Notes: generated by a model not told the origin, from the sequence alone. 17,144 nt of DNA from Clostridia bacterium (GCA_021153265.1 JAGKTU010000045.1:1-17144), one strand, 5' to 3'; counted from the stretch's first letter, positions 1 to 7,282 are shown. Numbers and translations are program-made.

Positions 1-224
1 GCGGAAATCTCCCGGACACCGGCCTTTACGCCGTTCCAAAGGGCATCCTGAAAGAACAGGTCACCGCAGGTGTAGCCTGTGAGAGATAATTCAGGCAGCA
101 GAAGCACGTCCACATTCTGTGCATCCGCTCTTTCAAGGAATGTGCAGATATCCTGTGCGTTTTTCTTCACATCGCCCACTTTGACCGCAGGAACGGCGCA
201 GGCAACTCGGATAAAGTCCAGCAT
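1..224 (-). CDS. nadE: Glutamine-dependent NAD+ synthetase, N-terminal fragment (gene runs off the left edge)
   Basis: Only the first 74 codons are in the window. They form the start of a nitrilase-fold glutaminase (amidotransferase) domain, which in this family hydrolyses glutamine and channels ammonia to the C-terminal synthetase domain that turns nicotinic acid adenine dinucleotide into NAD+. The peptide begins MLDFIRVACAVPAVKVGD and carries LLLPELSLTGYTCGDLFFQ at about residues 40-58. The PELSLTGYTCGDLF block is characteristic of bacterial glutamine-dependent NadE, and its Glu is the catalytic Glu of the nitrilase triad. The ATG at 224-222 has a good ribosome site (AGGAGG) 6-7 nt upstream. 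A standalone nitrilase/amidohydrolase is the main alternative, since the synthetase half lies outside the window. Confidence 0.85.
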   Translation of the reverse strand, partial: MLDFIRVACAVPAVKVGDVKKNAQDICTFLERADAQNVDVLLLPELSLTGYTCGDLFFQDALWNGVKAGVREIS

Positions 225-253
225 TTGGATTCCTCCTAGGTTCGATTTTCTAT

Positions 254-282
254 ATCATACCACCATTGTCCCCGGATTGCAA
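254..282 (-). promoter_or_regulatory. SigA-type promoter of the NAD+ synthetase gene
   Basis: On the minus strand TTGCAA (282-277), a 17-bp spacer and TATGAT (259-254) lie about 30 nt before the ATG at 224. The same TTGCAA -35 box with 17-bp spacing precedes the radical SAM gene. Confidence 0.7.
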
Positions 283-292
283 AGAGAATATG

Positions 293-320
293 AAAAAGGA
301 CGGCGAAAATTCGCCGTCCT
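293..320 (-). terminator. Intrinsic terminator of the radical SAM gene
   Basis: An 11-bp perfect stem (AGGACGGCGAA, 297-307, with 310-320) is followed on the minus strand by five T residues (297-293), 12 nt after the stop codon of the radical SAM gene. It differs at only one base in 28 from the metK terminator at 2162-2189. Confidence 0.85.
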
Positions 321-331
321 ACTAAATTTGA

Positions 332-2086
332 TCAACGCTGACCCAGGATTCGGATGCCCATTTTGCCGCCGATTTTCTGCATCAACATAGTGGTTTGCGC
401 AGGCACAAAATTCTCCAGAGTCTTTTTGTTTTTCAGATCTGCATAAGCAAAACCATAGGTCTTACGGATAAACGTATCCTCGCGAGAGTCGAGAACGGTG
501 CGCCAGTCGCACTCGTATTCGCACACAGCGCGCAGCGCATCACGATTCGGCATATCCAGACCCTGCAGGACATTCTCCACGATCTGCACGGGCTGTTTCT
601 TGACTGCCTCTACAATATCATCCATCTCCTGATCGAAAATCGATAGATTCCGATTGTAGAAATCCCGATATAGCCGCAGATAATCCCCATTGTAGTATTG
701 TCTTAAGTACCGCATGGTGTTGGGCATGCGTCTGTAGAGGAAGACCAACGCACCAAGGTACTGGAACTCATAGCGCATAGGCGTATCCAGATGATAGAAA
801 GAGGAGAAAATGGCCTTGTTGGACTTGATAACCTCAACCTCTTCCTGATAACCCCAGACATCCCGGGACAGAATTTTGATTCGGGGATCATAGACCAACC
901 GGTCAAAGTATTTCGCCGTCAGTTCCGTTTTGGGGTTAAATGCGCAATAGGACATATTGGCGTAATGCACACCCATGTCCAACACGGAGAAAACCAGCTC
1001 CAAAGTTTCGTTCAGATCCTGCTCCGTTTCCTCCGGGAAGGCATGCATGAAGAACAGACTGACCTTTAGTCCCTGTTTCAGGCAGAAATCCACCATGGGC
1101 TTGACTTTGCTGAGATCCAGATTCTTTTTGGAGATCTTCTGCATCCGCTCAGAGCCGGTCTCAATGCCCATCTCGATGGCCGTCATGCCGGCCTTGATCA
1201 TTTTCAGCACCAACTCTTCCGTAATGCAGTTGATCCGGGTAGCGCACTCCCAGGTGATATTGACATTGTTCTCGATCAGGCGGTCGCACACCGCTTCCAC
1301 CAAGGTGTTGTTGACGGTAAAAGCGTCGTGAGAAAAGACAAATTTCTGGATTCCGTATTTTTCCGTATAATAATGGATATCGTTCAGTATAGCATCCGGG
1401 GATTTCAGCCGGTAGGTGCGGCAGAAAAAATAGCTGGTGCTGCAGAAGGTGCAGTTGTAGGGACAGCCTCTGCCCACATCGATGGGCATGGTGGGGTCGC
1501 TGGTCTTCTTCAGCGTCTCAGCCACAGAATAATCGTTTTCATACAACCGCTCGTCCCAATGGGGGAGGGCATTCAGGTCCACCAGAGGCACATTGAGATC
1601 ATTGTGAACCACCTGACCGTTCACACGGTAATACAGACCCTTCACTTCAGAAAGATCGCCGCCAAGTCCTAAAACCGCGCGGAAGAATGGCACCACCGTA
1701 TTCTCGCCTTCGCCTGTACAAACGTAATCAATATACTCCAGCGCATGCATCGCCTCATCAGCAGTTGCAGAGGCTTGCGGACCTCCGAAAACCGTCACGA
1801 TTTCCGGGCGCACTTTCTTGACCTCCCGGGCGATGCGAAGCATGATGTGGTAATTGGGCCAGAGGGTGTAGAAAGACACGCATTTGGGATCGATTTGCAG
1901 GATCTTCTCTGTCATGTTCCGGATAAAGGTTTCATAATCCTCGTTGTAACCCTCAATCTGGCAAAAGCGCAGGATTTTGGTAGGAATATTGGCCTGAAGT
2001 AACTTTGTTGCCAGCAACATGGTGCCGTTGACTTCTTTGGTCAGCAGCAGCTGCTGCGTGGGGTTGATAAATAACACGTCTGTCAT
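332..2086 (-). CDS. B12-binding-type radical SAM protein, substrate unknown
   Basis: This 584-aa cytoplasmic protein has the layout of the cobalamin-type (class B / BchE-like) radical SAM family. Residues about 1-150 form a Rossmann-like B12-binding region (VTVFGGPQASATADEAM near 97-113, then CTGEGE near 123-128). The radical SAM core follows with C208-x3-C212-x2-C215 (GRGCPYNCTFCST), which binds the 4Fe-4S cluster that cleaves S-adenosylmethionine. The last 200 residues match nothing I recognise. The classical DxHxxG cobalamin-His motif is not visible, so B12 binding is uncertain. The ATG at 2086 has GGAGG about 9 nt upstream. The gene is monocistronic, with its own promoter and terminator, just downstream of metK. 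The reaction cannot be assigned; members do methylations, ring closures and other C-C chemistry. Confidence 0.88.
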   Translation of the reverse strand: MTDVLFINPTQQLLLTKEVNGTMLLATKLLQANIPTKILRFCQIEGYNEDYETFIRNMTEKILQIDPKCVSFYTLWPNYHIMLRIAREVKKVRPEIVTVFGGPQASATADEAMHALEYIDYVCTGEGENTVVPFFRAVLGLGGDLSEVKGLYYRVNGQVVHNDLNVPLVDLNALPHWDERLYENDYSVAETLKKTSDPTMPIDVGRGCPYNCTFCSTSYFFCRTYRLKSPDAILNDIHYYTEKYGIQKFVFSHDAFTVNNTLVEAVCDRLIENNVNITWECATRINCITEELVLKMIKAGMTAIEMGIETGSERMQKISKKNLDLSKVKPMVDFCLKQGLKVSLFFMHAFPEETEQDLNETLELVFSVLDMGVHYANMSYCAFNPKTELTAKYFDRLVYDPRIKILSRDVWGYQEEVEVIKSNKAIFSSFYHLDTPMRYEFQYLGALVFLYRRMPNTMRYLRQYYNGDYLRLYRDFYNRNLSIFDQEMDDIVEAVKKQPVQIVENVLQGLDMPNRDALRAVCEYECDWRTVLDSREDTFIRKTYGFAYADLKNKKTLENFVPAQTTMLMQKIGGKMGIRILGQR

Positions 2087-2119
2087 GATCCGTCCTCCGG
2101 AGTTCCAAAAATCATGTTC

Positions 2120-2148
2120 ATACTAGCACAATTCGCCATTGATTGCAA
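2120..2148 (-). promoter_or_regulatory. Promoter of the radical SAM gene
   Basis: TTGCAA (2148-2143), a 17-bp spacer and TAGTAT (2125-2120) on the minus strand. TGC directly before the -10 box makes it an extended -10. It lies between the metK terminator and the ATG at 2086, so this gene need not depend on metK transcription. Confidence 0.7.
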
Positions 2149-2161
2149 TACGCGGCAATAC

Positions 2162-2190
2162 AAAAAGGACGGCGGAAATTCGCCGTCCTT
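2162..2190 (-). terminator. Intrinsic terminator of metK
   Basis: A 10-bp stem (AAGGACGGCG, 2165-2174, with 2181-2190) with a 6-nt loop is followed on the minus strand by TTTTT (2166-2162). It sits 12 nt after the metK stop codon and is a near-duplicate of the terminator at 293-320. Confidence 0.85.
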
Positions 2191-2202
2191 CTTTTGGAAT
2201 TA

Positions 2203-3348
2203 TCAGATTGCAGCCAGAGCCTTCAGCTCGTCAGCAATGTCGGTAACCTCCCAAGGTCTGCCGTCGACGCCAAAGTGGCCCACAGCTGCGGTGGGAGCAT
2301 AGATGGGCCGGCGCAGATCCAGCTTGCGGATGATGCCGCCGGGAGTCAGATCGCAGGTCTTACGCAGCAGCTCGGTCATCTTCTCGTCAGAGATCTTGCC
2401 GGTGCCGTAGCTGTCCACACGGACAGAAACAGGCTCTGCCACGCCGATGGCGTAGGCCAGCTGTACCTGCACCTGAGTAGCCAGACCTGCTGCCACCAGG
2501 TTCTTGGCCATGTAACGGGCCATATAGGCTGCGCTGCGGTCCACCTTGGTGGGGTCCTTGCCGGAGAAGGCGCCGCCGCCGTGAGAGAAGTAGCCGCCGT
2601 AGGTATCCACGATGATCTTACGGCCGGTCAGACCGGTGTCGCCGTTGGGGCCGCCGATGACGAAGTTGCCGGTGGGGTTGATGTGGATGTTGGCAACCTT
2701 TGCGATGTCGAAACCATAGTTCGCCAGAACGGGAGCGATGACACCCTCACGGATGTACTTGCGCAGCTCCTCGATGGCGAAGTCGGCGCTGTGCATGACG
2801 GAAACGACCACGGTGTCGATACCGATGACGTTACCGGCTTCATCGTACTCAACGGAGACCTGGGTTTTGCCGTCGGCACGGAGCAGGTCGTTGGAGTGGA
2901 TGCACTCGGTCAGACGGTTACACAGAGCGCGAGCCAGAGCCACGGGCAGGGGCATCAGCTCGGGAGTCTGGGTGCAGGCGCCGCCGAACATCATGCCCTG
3001 ATCGCCTGCGCCGCCAACCTCATCGTTGGTGCCGAGGGCGATATCGGCGGACTGGGTGTGGATGCGGCACTGAATCTCCACGGTGTCGGCATCGAAACCG
3101 TCGCCGGGATAGACGTAGCCGATCTTGCGGATGGCCTCACGGGCAACGGAAGCGTAATCAACCTGAGCCTTGGTGGTGATCTCACCGCAGATCAGGCAGA
3201 AGTTGGTGGTGACCATGGTTTCGCAGGCGACACGGGAGCCGGGATCCTGCTGGAGGCATGCGTCCAGAATGGCATCGGAGATGGAGTCTGCCACCTTATC
3301 GGGGTGACCGTTGGTAACACATTCGGAAGTAAACAGTCTTTTTTCCAT
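2203..3348 (-). CDS. metK: S-adenosylmethionine synthase
   Basis: MetK makes S-adenosylmethionine from methionine and ATP, releasing phosphate and pyrophosphate; it acts as a cytoplasmic tetramer needing Mg2+ and K+. The 381-aa product has the family signatures: GHPDKVAD at residues 14-21, GAGDQGMMFG at 113-122, and the phosphate-binding run GGGAFSGKDPTKVDRSAAY in the C-terminal half. Length is normal for the family. The reading frame extends upstream to 3408, but that stretch lies inside the riboswitch terminator hairpin, so the ATG at 3348 (MEKRLFTSE) is the real start; AAAGGA lies about 12 nt upstream, a slightly long spacing. The gene has its own promoter, riboswitch and terminator, and should be switched off when SAM is plentiful. 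Confidence 0.97.
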   Translation of the reverse strand: MEKRLFTSECVTNGHPDKVADSISDAILDACLQQDPGSRVACETMVTTNFCLICGEITTKAQVDYASVAREAIRKIGYVYPGDGFDADTVEIQCRIHTQSADIALGTNDEVGGAGDQGMMFGGACTQTPELMPLPVALARALCNRLTECIHSNDLLRADGKTQVSVEYDEAGNVIGIDTVVVSVMHSADFAIEELRKYIREGVIAPVLANYGFDIAKVANIHINPTGNFVIGGPNGDTGLTGRKIIVDTYGGYFSHGGGAFSGKDPTKVDRSAAYMARYMAKNLVAAGLATQVQVQLAYAIGVAEPVSVRVDSYGTGKISDEKMTELLRKTCDLTPGGIIRKLDLRRPIYAPTAAVGHFGVDGRPWEVTDIADELKALAAI

Positions 3349-3396
3349 AATTCTTTTGATTCCTTTCTCTACTACACAAAAACACTTACGAACATG

Positions 3397-3429
3397 AAAA
3401 ATGCACACATCGAGGGATTCGACGTGTGC
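3397..3429 (-). terminator. Regulated (attenuator) terminator of the metK riboswitch
   Basis: On the minus strand GCACACGTCGA (3429-3419) pairs with TCGATGTGTGC (3413-3403) over 11 bp with one G-U pair and a 5-nt loop, followed by TTTTT ending at 3397. Its 5' arm and loop overlap the antiterminator partner. Confidence 0.9.
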
Positions 3430-3529
3430 TGTATCGAATCCTCATCTTTCGTCGCCGCCGGATTTGGCACCTTGAATTAACAGGTTGCCGGGTTTCATCG
3501 GGCCGTTCCCTCCACCGCTCTTGATAAGG
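3397..3529 (-). promoter_or_regulatory. SAM-I (S-box) riboswitch controlling metK
   Basis: The minus-strand leader carries the conserved S-box core: CTTATCAAGAG at its 5' end (from 3529), GGTGGAGGGA, GGCCCGATGAAACCCGGCAAC, then AAGGTGCCAAATCC. P1 closes by CTTATC pairing with GATGAG (3446-3441). The expression platform is complete. An antiterminator helix forms between GGATTCGA (3441-3434) and TCGAATCC, and it competes with a terminator hairpin (3429-3403 plus five T). GAG of the P1 3' strand also extends the antiterminator, so P1 formation on SAM binding disfavours antitermination and stops transcription before metK. This is an OFF switch. Confidence 0.97.
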
Positions 3530-3550
3530 CTGTATGCAATTTCCTTTAAT

Positions 3551-3578
3551 ATTCTACTCATTTTATCGGAAAAGTCAA
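3551..3578 (-). promoter_or_regulatory. Promoter of the metK riboswitch transcript
   Basis: TTGACT (3578-3573), a 16-bp spacer and TAGAAT (3556-3551) on the minus strand. A start near 3544 would place the riboswitch about 15 nt into the RNA and give a leader of roughly 195 nt. Confidence 0.75.
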
Positions 3579-3624
3579 TACTTTTTTCGACAAAAATAAC
3601 CGGAAAATGTTCACAATTCCGCTA

Positions 3625-3653
3625 TAGACTTTTTTATCCTTTGCTGTTAAAAT
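3625..3653 (+). promoter_or_regulatory. Promoter of the rhomboid-like gene
   Basis: TAGACT (3625-3630), a 17-bp spacer and TAAAAT (3648-3653), with TG one base before the -10 box (extended -10). It lies about 30 nt before the TTG start and is divergent from the metK promoter. Confidence 0.6.
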
Positions 3654-3683
3654 GTAATAAAGCACACTTTAGGAGATGATTCA

Positions 3684-4601
3684 TTGAAAAACCTTCGCAA
3701 GAAGTTTAACCTCTTCTGCTTCCGGAATCGGGACAAGGGCATTCCCAATCTGATGCTCTACATTTGCGTGGGAAGCGGCATAGTGACCTTTTTGAGTTTG
3801 ATGAATGGCGGAAATGCTGTTTACAGCCTGCTTTGCTTTGATAAGGCCGCTATCCTCCAGGGTCAAGTCTGGCGGTTGGTGTCCTGGCTTCTGACAGAAC
3901 AGCTGGGCGGCAACCCTTTGCTCAGCGTGCTGTTTCTCTATTTTTTCTATCGACTGGGCCAAGCTGTTGAAATGTCCATCGGAACCTTTAAGTTTAATCT
4001 GTTCTACTTGGGCGGCGTGGTGATGATGGACCTGTTCGCCATGCTGTTCTGCCCAACAAAGCCGGCAATTATCGGCAATATGCTCATTCCCCCCGAAATC
4101 TTCACACTGCTCTATAGCAACATGGCTTACTACCTGCATCTGAGTATGGTATTGGCGTTTTCCACCATGTATCCCGACAGCCAGTTCATGATTTTCTTCG
4201 TGATTCCTGTGAAAGCCTGGGTTTTGGCACTGATTGATCTGGTGCTGATCGGCATCAGCGTATTTAATATGTGCTATCCGCTCATGCTTTTCCCCCACTG
4301 TCTGTTCCCGCTGATCGGCCTGCTGAATTACTTCCTGTTCTTCGGCTCGGAAATGCACAACCTTCTGCCCCTGAGCTGGCGGGTCAGGCGCAAAAGAGCC
4401 GTCAAGCGGCCTGCGCCGGGGGCTCCTATCCCCTTCCACCCTGCAGAAAAGAAGGAGGAAGTTCCCTACACCCACCGCTGCACGGTGTGCGGCAAGACCG
4501 ATGTGTCCCATCCGGATTTGGAGTTCCGCTACTGCTCCCGGTGCAAAGGCTACTACTGCTACTGCGAGGAGCATATCAACAACCACACCCATATTGATTA
4601 A
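3684..4601 (+). CDS. Rhomboid-fold membrane protein with a C-terminal Cys/His metal-binding tail
   Basis: This 305-aa polytopic membrane protein has about six hydrophobic segments between residues 22 and 222. The layout recalls the rhomboid superfamily: a W-R loop motif (QVWRLVSWLL, 61-70), then a G-x3-E-like helix (YRLGQAVEMSIGTFKFNLFY, 89-108) and a following glycine-rich helix. No GxSG catalytic serine motif is visible at the expected place, which suggests a derlin/pseudoprotease-like member rather than a protease. Residues 235-262 form a basic, proline-rich linker. The tail has C266, C269, C284, C287, C292, C294, H297, H301 and H303, a zinc-ribbon-like cluster presumably in the cytoplasm. 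The start is TTG at 3684 with AGGAGA 7 nt upstream. Function unknown; the rhomboid assignment is by pattern only. Confidence 0.75.
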   Translation: MKNLRKKFNLFCFRNRDKGIPNLMLYICVGSGIVTFLSLMNGGNAVYSLLCFDKAAILQGQVWRLVSWLLTEQLGGNPLLSVLFLYFFYRLGQAVEMSIGTFKFNLFYLGGVVMMDLFAMLFCPTKPAIIGNMLIPPEIFTLLYSNMAYYLHLSMVLAFSTMYPDSQFMIFFVIPVKAWVLALIDLVLIGISVFNMCYPLMLFPHCLFPLIGLLNYFLFFGSEMHNLLPLSWRVRRKRAVKRPAPGAPIPFHPAEKKEEVPYTHRCTVCGKTDVSHPDLEFRYCSRCKGYYCYCEEHINNHTHID

Positions 4602-4607
4602 CAAAAT

Positions 4608-4637
4608 AGCCAGCCGTTTAAAAGCGGCTGGCTTTTT
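4608..4637 (+). terminator. Intrinsic terminator of the rhomboid-like gene
   Basis: AGCCAGCCG (4608-4616) pairs with CGGCTGGCT (4625-4633) around an 8-nt loop, followed by a T run (4633-4637), six bases after the stop codon. Confidence 0.9.
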
Positions 4638-4697
4638 GGTTCTAGCCCCGGCACCAGCGCATAGGCTGTTCCATACATCTGAACTTGAGGTGGTACT

Positions 4698-5309
4698 ATG
4701 GAACAAATCGCAAATCGCATCACGCTTCGGGGTACACTCATGTGTCTGCCCCAGTTTTCCCACGAGAATCACGGAAAACAGTTCTTCCGATTCACTTTGG
4801 AGGTGCCCCGGCTCTCCGGGGCGGTGGATCTGCTGCCGGTCGTAGCGGAAAGCCAGATTCTCAACGAGATCGATCTGTCCGGCGGCGAGATGCTCACCGT
4901 GGAGGGGCAAGTTCGCTCCCACAATATCCGCACCGATGGCATCCGCAGACTGCTGATCTTCGTGTTTGCCAACAAAATCACCGCAGAAGATGGGGCGCCT
5001 GTCAATGACTGCGTGGTGCAGGGGCTATTGTGCAAAGAGCCGACCTTTCGGCGCACGCCTTTGGGCCGGGAGATCTGCGACGTCATGCTGGCAGTCCCCC
5101 GGGCATTTCACAGGGCAGACTATCTTCCCTGCATCCTGTGGGGCAGGACGGCTCAGGAGGCAGCCCAGCGGCACACAAGGGATTGCATCCGCATCTCCGG
5201 GCGGCTGCAGAGCCGTATCTACACAAAACTGACCGAAGAGGGGGCAATTGAGCGCACCGCTTACGAGGTTTCTGCCCTAACCGCAGAATTTCCCGAAGAA
5301 CCAATGTAA
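4698..5309 (+). CDS. Tandem OB-fold, SSB-like single-stranded DNA-binding protein
   Basis: The 203-aa product appears to hold two SSB-like OB folds in tandem. Residues 6-95 run from NRITLRGTL to LLIFVFANKI, and residues about 102-195 contain CVVQGLLCKEPTFRRTPLG, a DYLPCILWG segment, RISGRLQSRIYTK and RTAYEVSAL. The second repeat closely follows the canonical bacterial SSB pattern. SSB proteins coat single-stranded DNA during replication and repair. The usual acidic C-terminal tip (DDDIPF) is absent; the protein ends AEFPEEPM. The ATG at 4698 follows GAGGTGG by 5-6 nt. It is convergent with feoB and the two coding regions overlap by 33 bp. It is likely an accessory SSB paralogue or a PriB-like protein rather than the housekeeping SSB. 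Confidence 0.78.
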   Translation: MEQIANRITLRGTLMCLPQFSHENHGKQFFRFTLEVPRLSGAVDLLPVVAESQILNEIDLSGGEMLTVEGQVRSHNIRTDGIRRLLIFVFANKITAEDGAPVNDCVVQGLLCKEPTFRRTPLGREICDVMLAVPRAFHRADYLPCILWGRTAQEAAQRHTRDCIRISGRLQSRIYTKLTEEGAIERTAYEVSALTAEFPEEPM

Positions 5310-7055
5310 CATTGCACATAGAATGCATCCAACAGCGGTGGGCAGCGCAGCTGCCGCCGCTGTTTTTGCGTTGCTGCCGGTTTCCGAGCGAATAGTCATC
5401 AAGGTGGTAGCGCAGGGCCAATGGAACAGAGTGAAGACCATGGTGCAGACCGCCATTTGCCAAGACCACCCGTTTTGCAAAAGCAAATCGGCAGCACAAG
5501 CCGTATCTCCAAGGCTTCCAGCCCCGGAAAGTACCATGACGATCACCGGCATCAGCAGTTCATTGGCCGGCAGAGCAAAGAAAAAGGCCAGCAGGATCAC
5601 GCCATTCATGCCGAGAATCAGACCGAGGGGGTGCAGCAGATCGGATATACTCTGCAATACGCCCAGATCCCCCAAAATCCACAGCAACGCACCCACCGGC
5701 GCAGCTACCTTTAATGTCCGCAGGGCGATGGACAGCACCCGGTCCAGCACGGAACGCAGCAGGATCTTCCCCAACCGGGGACGGCGCAGAGGCGGCAGTT
5801 CCATGAGGAAGGTGCTGTCCTGATTGCGCAAAACCGTCTTGGTAAGAACCCCGGATGTCCCCATAGCCACCAGCACACCTGCTAAAATACAGGCTGCCAC
5901 CACCAACGCTGATCCTGCGCCGGGAAAGAAGATACTGCCGAGGAGGATCAGTGTGGGAAACCGACCGTTACAGGGTACAAAAGCATTGGTCAGGATGGCT
6001 GTCAGGCGTTCCCGGGGGGAATCGATGATTCGGCAGCCCATGACTCCCACTGCGTTGCAGCCCAAGCCCATGCACAGGGTCAGTGCCTGCTTGCCGCAGC
6101 CGCCGCAGCGGCACATGGGGCGATCCAATAGGAACGCCATACGGGGTAAATATCCCACATCCTCCAGAAAGGTGAACAATGGGAAGAAAATCAGCATCGG
6201 CGGCAGCATCACCGACAACACCGTGGTGCAGGTTTGGTAGATGCCATTGAGTAGCAATCCCCGAAGCCACGGAGGCGAGGTTTCCAGCAGTGCATTCAGA
6301 AGTTCATATCCCCAGTCGAACAGCCAGGCCATGGCCTGGGATGGGTAATTTGCTCCGGTTACGGTGAGGAAGACGACCAAGAACAGTATGGCCAGCAGAA
6401 TCGGTACACCGTAGCGTCGGCTGACCAGAATTTTGTCCAGCACGAGCCGCCAAGGCTCTTCCGGGTGTGTGCGGCTGACACATTTTGCGGTGATTTCCTC
6501 GGCTGCGGCAATTGGATTTGGGAAATGCCGATTCTCCATAGGTGGCTGTTCCATAACGGAACAGGCTGCCCCAAGCAGTTCGATCAGTCCCTCTTCCCTG
6601 CCGGCGGCGGTCAGCACCACAGGAACACCCAGCGTCTCGGACAAGGCTTTGCTGTCAATGGAAAAGCCACGGTGAACCGCCTCATCCATCAAATTGACAC
6701 ATACAACCACCCGTCGGCAGCATTCTATAACCTGCAGAGCCAAAATCAGTGTCCGTTCCAAACAAGTGCCGTCGCAGACCACCACAACGCAGCCATCCGA
6801 GCATTCCGAGATAGCTTGTGCAGCCACCTGTTCATCGGGACTGAAACCGGAAAGAGAATATGTACCCGGCAAATCGGTGATCTCAAATCGTTTCCCTTCC
6901 CATTGCGCCTCTCCTACCGCTACGGTGACGGTTTTTCCCGGCCAATTGCCCGTGTGCTGACGCATTCCGGTGAGGGCATTGAAAAGGGTACTCTTACCCA
7001 CATTGGGGTTTCCCACCAAGTATATGGGATACTTTTGTATCTGCGTAGATTCCAT
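5277..7055 (-). CDS. feoB: Ferrous iron transport protein B
   Basis: FeoB is the G-protein-coupled Fe2+ permease of the inner membrane. The N-terminal GTPase domain shows G1 GNPNVGKST (15-23), a G2 region near TGNWPGKTV (35-43), G3 DLPG (61-64), G4 NLMD (121-124) and a G5-like TAAGREEG (149-156). The membrane part contains two Gate-type repeats; the first carries GGCGKQALTLCMGLGCNAVG, matching the conserved Cys/Gly gate region. At 592 aa it is clearly shorter than the roughly 770-aa enterobacterial protein, a compact form also seen in Firmicutes. The start ATG at 7055 overlaps the feoA stop (TAATG), implying translational coupling. The 3' end overlaps the convergent SSB-like gene by 33 bp. 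No feoC-like gene or intrinsic terminator is visible downstream. Confidence 0.95.
   Translation of the reverse strand: MESTQIQKYPIYLVGNPNVGKSTLFNALTGMRQHTGNWPGKTVTVAVGEAQWEGKRFEITDLPGTYSLSGFSPDEQVAAQAISECSDGCVVVVCDGTCLERTLILALQVIECCRRVVVCVNLMDEAVHRGFSIDSKALSETLGVPVVLTAAGREEGLIELLGAACSVMEQPPMENRHFPNPIAAAEEITAKCVSRTHPEEPWRLVLDKILVSRRYGVPILLAILFLVVFLTVTGANYPSQAMAWLFDWGYELLNALLETSPPWLRGLLLNGIYQTCTTVLSVMLPPMLIFFPLFTFLEDVGYLPRMAFLLDRPMCRCGGCGKQALTLCMGLGCNAVGVMGCRIIDSPRERLTAILTNAFVPCNGRFPTLILLGSIFFPGAGSALVVAACILAGVLVAMGTSGVLTKTVLRNQDSTFLMELPPLRRPRLGKILLRSVLDRVLSIALRTLKVAAPVGALLWILGDLGVLQSISDLLHPLGLILGMNGVILLAFFFALPANELLMPVIVMVLSGAGSLGDTACAADLLLQNGWSWQMAVCTMVFTLFHWPCATTLMTIRSETGSNAKTAAAAALPTAVGCILCAMLHWFFGKFCG
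5333..5367 (+). terminator. Plus-strand terminator embedded inside feoB
   Basis: CAGCGG (5333-5338) and GGCAGC (5341-5346) pair with GCTGCC (5350-5355) and CCGCTG (5357-5362) around a GCA loop with a small bulge, followed directly by TTTTT (5363-5367). It begins 24 nt after the SSB-like stop codon and lies wholly within the coding region of feoB on the other strand. Confidence 0.7.
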
Positions 7056-7282
7056 TATAACCGTCCTGTGATCCGGGCCAGATCACGTCTTCGAAGCGCC
7101 AATACCGATCCTCGAAAGCTGATCGCAGACACATCCGCACGAGGACTGCGGTAACAGCAGCGCACCAACGTTCCGGGAACGAAACCGAAGTCCTTCAGAC
7201 GGCGGCGGAGCACTTCCTTCGTATCGATCCGCACAACGGAGGCGTCCATCCCGGGACGCAACTGATCCAATGTGATCTCCAT
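7055..7282 (-). CDS. feoA: Ferrous iron transport protein A
   Basis: This 75-aa SH3-like cytoplasmic protein is the usual partner of FeoB and supports its Fe2+ uptake activity. The sequence has the FeoA pattern: LDQLRPGMDASVVRI at the start, RRRLKDFGFVPGTLV in the middle (the family's R-L-x-x-x-G-x-x-x-G-x-x-V signature) and a closing VLALRRRDLARITGRL, the usual regular-repeat end where FeoA proteins have an A-L-R-x-x-x-A-x-x-I motif. The ATG at 7282 has GGAGGG 6-7 nt upstream. It is the first gene of a two-gene operon, with its stop overlapping the feoB start by one base. Confidence 0.95.
   Translation of the reverse strand: MEITLDQLRPGMDASVVRIDTKEVLRRRLKDFGFVPGTLVRCCYRSPRADVSAISFRGSVLALRRRDLARITGRL

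Noticed and set aside
2143..3480. Long plus-strand ORF of 445 codons
   Set aside because: It lies antisense to metK, ends in the riboswitch, and its Val/Gly/His/Asp-rich translation is a reading-frame shadow of metK; no ribosome site.
3681..4922. Minus-strand ORF of 413 codons
   Set aside because: Antisense to the rhomboid-like and SSB-like genes and runs through a clear terminator; His/Gln-rich composition is that of a shadow frame.
6465..7154. Plus-strand ORF of 229 codons inside feoAB
   Set aside because: Covers the antisense of the FeoB GTPase domain and most of feoA; no ribosome site and no recognisable motif.
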